A stretch of DNA of 28,237 nucleotides from Bacteroidales bacterium (GTDB lineage: Bacteria; Bacteroidota; Bacteroidia; Bacteroidales; JAGOPY01): contig JALNZD010000051.1 in the NCBI GenBank assembly GCA_023229505.1, positions 1-28,237 on the forward strand, given 5' to 3'. Positions 22,977-28,237 of this stretch are shown piece by piece; the stretch's first letter is position 1, and every line of letters starts with the position of its first letter. The notes under the pieces were generated by a model. It had not been told where the DNA came from, did not search any database, and saw only the letters and a list, made by a program, of their open reading frames with translations. The translations under genes and the position numbers were made by a program.

Positions 22977-24113
22977 TTACCTCTTTAATTCCCATTTCTT
23001 AAAGTCATTTTCTCCTAAAAATTCAAACTTTTTCTCAAATAAACTCGCTAAGCGATTATTAGCTGTCGAAAAGAATATTTGACGGTCCTCATTCAAAATG
23101 AAGAATCGAAGGAAATCTAAAAAGGATAGTGCATTTAGGTCATCAATGTGAGAAACAGGATCATCGAAAATCATAAGATTAGGGCCGTTCTTTAGTTGAC
23201 GGTTAAGGCTAATAAAAATTGATAAACCCAAAGCTGTCCGTTGACCAGTGCTTATCTCTGTAATCTTTCTTTTCTGGCCATTTTCCTTGATAAGGAAAAG
23301 CTGTTTATCCTGAAATATTAGTGATTTAAACTCTCTCGGTACATGAATGGTTCTAAAAATGTCAATTATTTCACCAAGATTACTATCGAAAAAACTGTTT
23401 AACTGTTGCGTTCCATCAGATTGATTAAGAGAACTCAGTACTTTATAAGCAGATTTAATCCGGTCATATTTCTTTTCGTTAGTCTCTTTATAGGCTTGTG
23501 CTTGTTTTTTTTCTTTTTCTGCTCTATTCAAGTCATACTGATTTTTCTCTTCGGTTTTGAGTGAAGCAAGATTTTTTTGCATCAGAGTCAATTGAAGGTC
23601 AATTTCGGAAAGTAAATCCTCATCTTTTAAATCAATTATTTGGGCAATCTGATTAAAATAGTTTTCAAAAAGACTAATGTTTCTTTTTTCCGTTTCAAGT
23701 ATGGAATAAAAGTCTTTTAATGTATAAGTTTTATCTTCTTCAAGTCCAAGGCTTTTCGTAAAATTTCTGCCAAGTTGGAATCTATTCTCCTGTATCTTAA
23801 GCAGGCTCTCTTTATTCTTTTCAATTTCCGAAGCTAACTGTGCAGTCTTATCCCCAAACAGCTTTTTATTGGCAGGAAGTAATACGAAATCAGCACCAAT
23901 GTCTGTGGTCAACTTGCTACTCAAATAGGAAAATTCTTCTTCCGTAATATTAAAGGTTTCGGCTATTTGGCGAAAACCAACAAGGTACTGTTTTTGCTCT
24001 AAATAATAATTTTCCTTTGCTAAAAACTGTGAAATGTTGCTTGCAATTTGCACTACAGACATCGCTGCTGAATCGACGTTGAAGTTATTATCATAAACAG
24101 TTTTCAAGTTCAC
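22977..24113 (-). CDS. SMC/RecF-type ATPase, C-terminal half of a frameshifted gene
   Basis: This 378-residue frame holds the second half of an ABC-type ATPase. Residues 85-225 are coiled coil (KEEKNQYDLNRAEKEKKQAQ and similar runs). The signature motif is STGQRTALGLS (288-298), Walker B is LMIFDDPVSHID (313-324), and IFFSTANNR (346-354) stands where the switch His is usual. There is no Walker A here; it lies in the frame at 24305-25951. The GTG at 24113 is only the first possible start: the frame is open back to about 24335 and includes a CPLC zinc-hook-like motif at 24270-24281. Adding one base at 24326-24329 joins both halves into about 991 residues or more. Likely a broken or phase-variable gene, or a read error. 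Confidence 0.8.
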   Translation of the reverse strand: MNLKTVYDNNFNVDSAAMSVVQIASNISQFLAKENYYLEQKQYLVGFRQIAETFNITEEEFSYLSSKLTTDIGADFVLLPANKKLFGDKTAQLASEIEKNKESLLKIQENRFQLGRNFTKSLGLEEDKTYTLKDFYSILETEKRNISLFENYFNQIAQIIDLKDEDLLSEIDLQLTLMQKNLASLKTEEKNQYDLNRAEKEKKQAQAYKETNEKKYDRIKSAYKVLSSLNQSDGTQQLNSFFDSNLGEIIDIFRTIHVPREFKSLIFQDKQLFLIKENGQKRKITEISTGQRTALGLSIFISLNRQLKNGPNLMIFDDPVSHIDDLNALSFLDFLRFFILNEDRQIFFSTANNRLASLFEKKFEFLGENDFKKWELKR

Positions 24114-24304
24114 CAGGCCGTTTAAAAACTGAGTTTGCTTATCAACATTATCTTTCGCATCCTTTAGTTTTTGGTGAAGTGAATCAATTAATAGTTGATT
24201 CTTCTTGGAATTCGTTTGTAGGACTTGTTCAATCCTTCTTTTCAGTTCAAATCCATCATAAATTGACTGACAAAGAGGGCATGAAATAGCATCTGGTCTT
24301 AGAA

Positions 24305-25951
24305 CTAAATACTCTTTACCAATAATTTTATTTGATTAACTACTTTATCCGTATTACTAAACTGCGCAAGAAGTTTTTTTAATTGAGCATCTAATTCATC
24401 TTGTATTGTTCTGGCAGTAGCAAGACCAGTACGGGTTTTACCAAGAAGAACATTGACATTTTCTTTTGAGGTGAAAGCCTGAAGGTCCAATGCTCCAAGG
24501 CTATTTTTCATTGCTTGTACTCTCCTTATCGACTCTTCAGAGTCAGCAAGACGTTTACTGAAACCTTTAATCTGAAAAAGTCTTGGATCAGCGAAATATT
24601 TAAAGGCTGAACGTAGTAAGTTGGAATTTTCATTGAAGGTGTTAATCTGCTTTTCTTGCAAGGAAATATCCTGAGAAACTTTTTCAAGATTTGTTTTAAA
24701 CTGATCATATGCAGCTTCTTTTGCTGTAAATTCTTTTTTAATGACGTTTAGCTCATTTCTACTGTTAACTAAAAAGGTCTGAATCCCTAAAGCCTTTTCA
24801 GTAAGGGCTTTCACCTGATTAATCACCACTTCTATCTCAGCATACTCCCTTTCGAGATTCAAGCTCTTATTCTTGAAATGTAGCGATTGTAAATTCCCAT
24901 TAATAATGTCAATTAGTGATTGGAGTGTTTCGGATTTTCCAATTGTAGAAATGACGAGGTTGGCTTCCTTAATAGTATGATCCGCATCATTCATCCCACG
25001 ATATAAATCATAATACACAGGTTTTATTCTATCAAAGAATCCGCTTATTCTTTCAGAAATATAATTGAATTCACTTCCCAAAATAATATTGGATAAAGCC
25101 TGCCTCACTGCATCTTCGTCATTACTTTTCGCTAAGTCATTTGCTGCATCAGTATTATAGAAATTGAATCTGTTAAAAGAATTATAAATCAAATTATCTT
25201 TAACATAATTATTACTGTACCAATAAGCGTCCCGTTGCCGATATTTTGAATTATCACTTGGCGTACATAATTCAGCCTGATGTTTATCGTTTATTATTGC
25301 TTCGATACAATTGTCGTGCTCTTTCTTACCGGGATTCCTGAAAGTCCTTCCACATGCCACTAATTCGATAGATTCCAGCACACAGGTTTTTCCAACGCCA
25401 TTAATCCCTTTTATAAGGTTCACTTTTCCAAAGTTAAAAACCCTTGGCTCTTTCGGATGTTCGCGATAAGTTTGCTTTAAAGTGATCTGGTTTATAAATT
25501 TGATTTTGATAGCATCCAGCGTCTCAGTATAAGACTCTGTTGTATTAATTTTTTTTGTTAGGTTATTTAAAAACCGATCTACCGCTTCAGTGTATTTGGC
25601 TCTAGAATATACTTCCTCCAAGTCAACTTTCTTGAGGGACTCCTTCCACTGAATGACAATATCGGATGAAACTACCGCAACAGATTTATTAAGCTTGAAG
25701 AAGTCCTCAAATTGAGATTCAGTGAAAACATATTTGCGGGCATATTTGTCGTTGCGCTCAATTTGTCCTATTGTTATTGGGTTGACTTCATCTTGTAGGA
25801 GCAATAAGTAGAGGTTCCATTGTAAGTTGCCAGGATTATTATAGTATTCTTTGGCTAGCACTTCTTCCTGATATTGATTAAATCTATCAAATGGCACTTG
25901 TCCACTAATATCCATATAATAAATACCAGCAGGTTTTCCAAATATCTTCAA
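24305..25951 (-). CDS. SMC/RecF-type ATPase, N-terminal half of a frameshifted gene
   Basis: This 548-residue frame carries a leading domain of about 170 residues that I do not recognise, then FNFGKVNLIKGINGVGKT with Walker A at 182-189 and LESIELVACGRTFRN. From about 300 on it is long coiled coil. It stops after DKVVNQIKLLVKSI, whereas a shift of one base at 24326-24329 continues as IIGKEYLVLRPDAISCPLCQ into the C-terminal half. The start is unclear: TTG at 25951 is the first usual codon, but the frame is open and looks coding up to 26047, two to eleven bases beyond the stop of the nitrilase-like gene. An ATT at 26036-26038 is a possible start. With the partner gene it forms a two-gene unit, probably an ATP-driven sensor or effector switch. 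Confidence 0.8.
   Translation of the reverse strand: MKIFGKPAGIYYMDISGQVPFDRFNQYQEEVLAKEYYNNPGNLQWNLYLLLLQDEVNPITIGQIERNDKYARKYVFTESQFEDFFKLNKSVAVVSSDIVIQWKESLKKVDLEEVYSRAKYTEAVDRFLNNLTKKINTTESYTETLDAIKIKFINQITLKQTYREHPKEPRVFNFGKVNLIKGINGVGKTCVLESIELVACGRTFRNPGKKEHDNCIEAIINDKHQAELCTPSDNSKYRQRDAYWYSNNYVKDNLIYNSFNRFNFYNTDAANDLAKSNDEDAVRQALSNIILGSEFNYISERISGFFDRIKPVYYDLYRGMNDADHTIKEANLVISTIGKSETLQSLIDIINGNLQSLHFKNKSLNLEREYAEIEVVINQVKALTEKALGIQTFLVNSRNELNVIKKEFTAKEAAYDQFKTNLEKVSQDISLQEKQINTFNENSNLLRSAFKYFADPRLFQIKGFSKRLADSEESIRRVQAMKNSLGALDLQAFTSKENVNVLLGKTRTGLATARTIQDELDAQLKKLLAQFSNTDKVVNQIKLLVKSI
24326..24329 (-). other. Frameshift site in the SMC-like ATPase gene
   Basis: On the minus strand the sequence reads ATAAAATTATTGG. 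With four A's the N-terminal frame ends seven codons later. With five A's the frame passes smoothly into KIIGKEYLVLRPD and then CPLC and the rest of the ATPase. A single lost A in a short run therefore explains the break. Confidence 0.75.
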
Positions 25952-26039
25952 TTCGCCCCGGTACAGATTATCCCTGACAGGGTGTATATCAGGGAAAATA
26001 TTTTTTGCAAGACTGATTATTCTATCCTTATCTATAATC

Positions 26040-27782
26040 TTATTGTTTCAAAAAAGTTGGACCATCAAAATCACTGGTTACTGTTATTTTCCCGGCATTT
26101 GGATCAGACTTTGATAAGATTCTGTTTCCCCTTCTGTAAAAAACCACTACCCTCCGTTTATTGTTATTGTCATCATCAAATAATGCCTGAAGAAAATCAA
26201 AGGTTTTCTCAATCACATCATCAGGCATAGAGCCCATGAAACAAATAGTAGCGATCCGTCCTTCCCCAGTATCAGTTAATATATTAAATTTGTAATTATC
26301 AGCACGTGAATTGATATGATAACCAATAACCAAGTCTTCTGCCTTCAGGTCTGCAATACTTTCAGGATATACTGTTTTATTTGGTAAAATATTATTATTT
26401 AATTCAGTTATCGTATCTATAAACTCTGTTCTTTGTCTAAGGCTCATGGGATGAGTGTCTTCTGCGAATGTGATCCGGCGGTTAACTTCTGTTTCCTGGT
26501 CGATATTAATCGAAAATAGATTCAGAATATTAGTCCAATTGCTTCCGAGTTCTTTATTTATTTTACCGGAGGTGAGGCAAACAAGCTTTTCTTTTTCCAG
26601 TATGCAATTATGATGTGAAATGAGAAAATTGCAGATACATCCGACGCCGTTTAAATAATCAACATGTAAATCATTGATACCGTCGTTCAATGATTCAAAA
26701 TCATTTTGCACAGCATTAAAACCGTAGACTTCAATCAGTTCAGGACCATCCCTCCTGGACTGCTGGGGCATCGCATTCACAATATCAACAGGGGGGGTAG
26801 CAATATTAAAAACGATAGGAGAACTGTTTAATATGAATGCGTGCTTATTCATTCCGAAATAAAAATAGTAAAGTCCATGTGAATGATTGTACTTTATTCT
26901 ATTTTCATCCAGATTAATTTCACCGGATTGAATATAAAATCCGCTTCGGGCCGCATCATATTTTAGAAAAGAGACTCCATTATAAGTTGTGCTTTTGTTC
27001 CAGTTAAGAGATATTATTTCCTTTTTACCAAACAGGAAAACGAATTTTCTGAACGCAGTAAAGATTGGGTTTGCGGGATCAGGATTAAGTTGGGGATTAT
27101 AGATCAAATAAGGACTATCAATCCATCCGATTGCCTTCTGTTTTTGTTGTGTCAATTCAGCTTGAAAATTCATGGCTTCCGAACAAATAAGGGAGAGGAA
27201 ATTTACAGAATGTATTGGATTTCTTAATATATAAATCTCATTGCCCTGAATCAGATTATTTCTTTCGACCTCTCCGCTCCAAACACTTTGATGATGGGTC
27301 TTAAATTGGAGTAAAACGATCAGTTTGTTTAAGCCATCATGTGTGCCCCTGAATAAATAAATCAAAGGGTCCACATAGTTTAATTGATTTTTGAGAACAG
27401 CAGTGTCATAATGAACATAAACATTATCTATATTATAATTGGTATGAAAATCAGTAAGTTGTTGTTTGGTCATCGATTCACACCCAACCACCCATAACTT
27501 ATCGGCAGTGGGCCATTTTTCGGGGTGACTGATAATATCTTCAATTACTAATAAAGGGCATGAATATTCGGGGGTAAGTGCTAAGTCACAGGCTGTTAAA
27601 CGGGATTTTTCGAAAAAAAGACTTAACTCATGTGTCACATTATTGTGGTTACCTATACGGGTATTATCAGCATGAAGCGCTCCCCCATGCTGGTATAAAA
27701 GTATGGAGTGACGTTGCGTAGTTCGTTGGAGTATTGATAAGTCAATGCCAATGTTAAGATTCTCAATTAAAGTAAATTCCAT
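26040..27782 (-). CDS. Nitrilase-like (carbon-nitrogen hydrolase superfamily) protein, large
   Basis: This 580-residue protein has no signal peptide. Its first 210 residues show the nitrilase layout: LALTPEYSCPL with the likely base Glu72, the strand LWVVGCES (96-103), LQFKTHHQ with Lys161, and FLSLICSEAMNF with the nucleophile Cys200 next to Glu202. Such enzymes split amides or nitriles through a Glu-Lys-Cys triad. Residues 240-580 match nothing I know; they include an alpha/beta segment near the end (485-570, VVVFYRRGN). The gene ends within a few bases of the SMC-like ATPase frame, so the two are one unit. Nitrilase domains are known in class 1 defence reverse transcriptases (UG1), so a role in phage defence is possible. 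The fold call rests on motif order alone. Confidence 0.7.
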   Translation of the reverse strand: MEFTLIENLNIGIDLSILQRTTQRHSILLYQHGGALHADNTRIGNHNNVTHELSLFFEKSRLTACDLALTPEYSCPLLVIEDIISHPEKWPTADKLWVVGCESMTKQQLTDFHTNYNIDNVYVHYDTAVLKNQLNYVDPLIYLFRGTHDGLNKLIVLLQFKTHHQSVWSGEVERNNLIQGNEIYILRNPIHSVNFLSLICSEAMNFQAELTQQKQKAIGWIDSPYLIYNPQLNPDPANPIFTAFRKFVFLFGKKEIISLNWNKSTTYNGVSFLKYDAARSGFYIQSGEINLDENRIKYNHSHGLYYFYFGMNKHAFILNSSPIVFNIATPPVDIVNAMPQQSRRDGPELIEVYGFNAVQNDFESLNDGINDLHVDYLNGVGCICNFLISHHNCILEKEKLVCLTSGKINKELGSNWTNILNLFSINIDQETEVNRRITFAEDTHPMSLRQRTEFIDTITELNNNILPNKTVYPESIADLKAEDLVIGYHINSRADNYKFNILTDTGEGRIATICFMGSMPDDVIEKTFDFLQALFDDDNNNKRRVVVFYRRGNRILSKSDPNAGKITVTSDFDGPTFLKQ

Positions 27783-28130
27783 AGTTTAAAAAATTTAAAT
27801 CAAATTTGAATCCTTAATAATTTAGAGCCACTTAAATTTAAAATTAATCAATGAAATCACATTATAAAAATCTCCTATTCTGAAGGTTTATCGGCAGTAA
27901 GTCTATAGTCTCCAAAATGTAATGTGGATATGTAAATTTGAATATAGTCTAAATTACGACATATCTTGTCAAATTGCCTGTTATTATCATATAAAAGAGT
28001 GACATCACTATTTTGGACAAAGTAGTTAAACCAGTTGTGAATTCTTAATATTTCAAGAAATATTCTCATTAAATCCGTAATTTTTCATTCTTTAGGCACA
28101 GCATTGAATAATCAATACTCCGTTAAAAAT
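27783..28130. other. Stretch without a confident gene upstream of the nitrilase-like gene
   Basis: This AT-rich stretch separates the two-gene unit from the next minus-strand gene. It holds one short frame (27875-28069) of uncertain status and several A/T runs near the nitrilase-like start, including a TCAAATTTGA palindrome at 27800-27809. No clear TAnnTTTG promoter, tRNA or repeat array was seen. Confidence 0.5.
27875..28069 (-). CDS. Possible small hypothetical protein
   Basis: A 64-residue frame starting at ATG 28069 encodes a neutral peptide rich in aromatic residues (IHNWFNYFVQNSDVTLLYDN, DYIQIYISTLHFGDY). I recognise no family. It is on the same strand as the nitrilase-like gene and ends 92 bases before it, so it could be a small first member of that unit or a remnant of an older gene. 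The frame is closed by a stop five codons ahead of the ATG. Real coding status is uncertain. Confidence 0.3.
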   Translation of the reverse strand: MRIFLEILRIHNWFNYFVQNSDVTLLYDNNRQFDKICRNLDYIQIYISTLHFGDYRLTADKPSE

Positions 28131-28237
28131 TCATGCAGCTAATCTACCGATATTCAGGCACTCCTCATAGAGGCTTCTGTATTTTTCGCAACTCATGTCG
28201 AGGGCTAACTTTGAAAAAATAAAATCCGTTATAAACT
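28131..28237 (-). CDS. 3' end of an unidentified gene, cut by the window edge
   Basis: The last 34 codons of a minus-strand frame enter from the right edge and stop at 28131-28133. They read DFIFSKLALDMSCEKYRSLY followed by EECLNIGRLAA, an amphipathic helical tail that looks like real protein. No family can be named from so short a piece. It runs in the same direction as the nitrilase-like/ATPase unit. Confidence 0.4.
   Translation of the reverse strand, partial: FITDFIFSKLALDMSCEKYRSLYEECLNIGRLAA

Noticed and set aside
22977..26038. RloC/PrrC-type anticodon nuclease identity for the ATPase
   Set aside because: The ATPase has a hook-like CxxC but no nuclease motif block was seen, so this name was not used.
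22857..28237. Second attachment site copied from the tRNA 3' end
   Set aside because: No repeat of the T-arm/acceptor sequence was found in the accessory segment, so island borders cannot be set here.

Overview
The window reads as a chromosomal segment of a Bacteroidota bacterium, probably of the Bacteroidales/Marinilabiliales type. The signs are a long NusB of about 320 residues, a DUF3276/PUR protein, the gene order parA-parB-DUF5683-dapB-lepB, promoter-like sites of the form TTG-N18..21-TAnnTTTG, and few clear Shine-Dalgarno sites. All family calls come from reading motifs in the translations; no database search was run.

Layout. (1) 1-1047: a short minus-strand pair, a PnuC-type vitamin transporter and a small thiamine-binding (YkoF/MTH1187-like) protein, with heptanucleotide repeats at its 3' end. 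(2) 1225-10098: a sugar-use locus. Seven tightly packed plus-strand genes encode a Gfo/Idh/MocA oxidoreductase, two CUT1 ABC permeases, a GH130 enzyme, a probable alpha/alpha-barrel lipoprotein, a second GH130 enzyme and a MalK/UgpC-type ATPase. The binding protein for the importer is convergent on the minus strand and has its own promoter. That promoter overlaps a perfect 16-bp palindrome shared with a divergent lipoprotein gene. The locus looks built to import a mannose-containing oligosaccharide and split it by phosphorolysis. No SusC/SusD pair is seen, which is unusual for this phylum. (3) 10834-19257: a long minus-strand housekeeping run, in transcription order parA, parB, DUF5683, dapB, lepB, DUF4412, ftsK, lolA, joining chromosome segregation, lysine/peptidoglycan precursor synthesis and envelope export. 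(4) 19525-22704: DUF3276 protein, nusB, gcvT and diacylglycerol kinase. (5) 22784-22856: tRNA-Gly(CCC). (6) 22977-28237: an AT-richer accessory segment directly beside the tRNA, all on the minus strand.

The accessory segment is the most interesting part. A 580-residue protein has a nitrilase-like Glu-Lys-Cys triad in its first 210 residues. It is followed almost without a gap by an SMC/RecF-type ATPase of about 1,000 residues with a CxxC half-hook. The ATPase gene is broken by what looks like the loss of one A in a short A run; putting it back joins the Walker A half to the CxxC and signature/Walker B half in one frame. A nitrilase-like protein paired with an SMC-like ATPase beside a tRNA resembles the layout of anti-phage systems, and I do not recognise this pairing as a named one. 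Upstream of it lie about 350 bases with no confident gene and the 3' end of another minus-strand gene that runs off the window.
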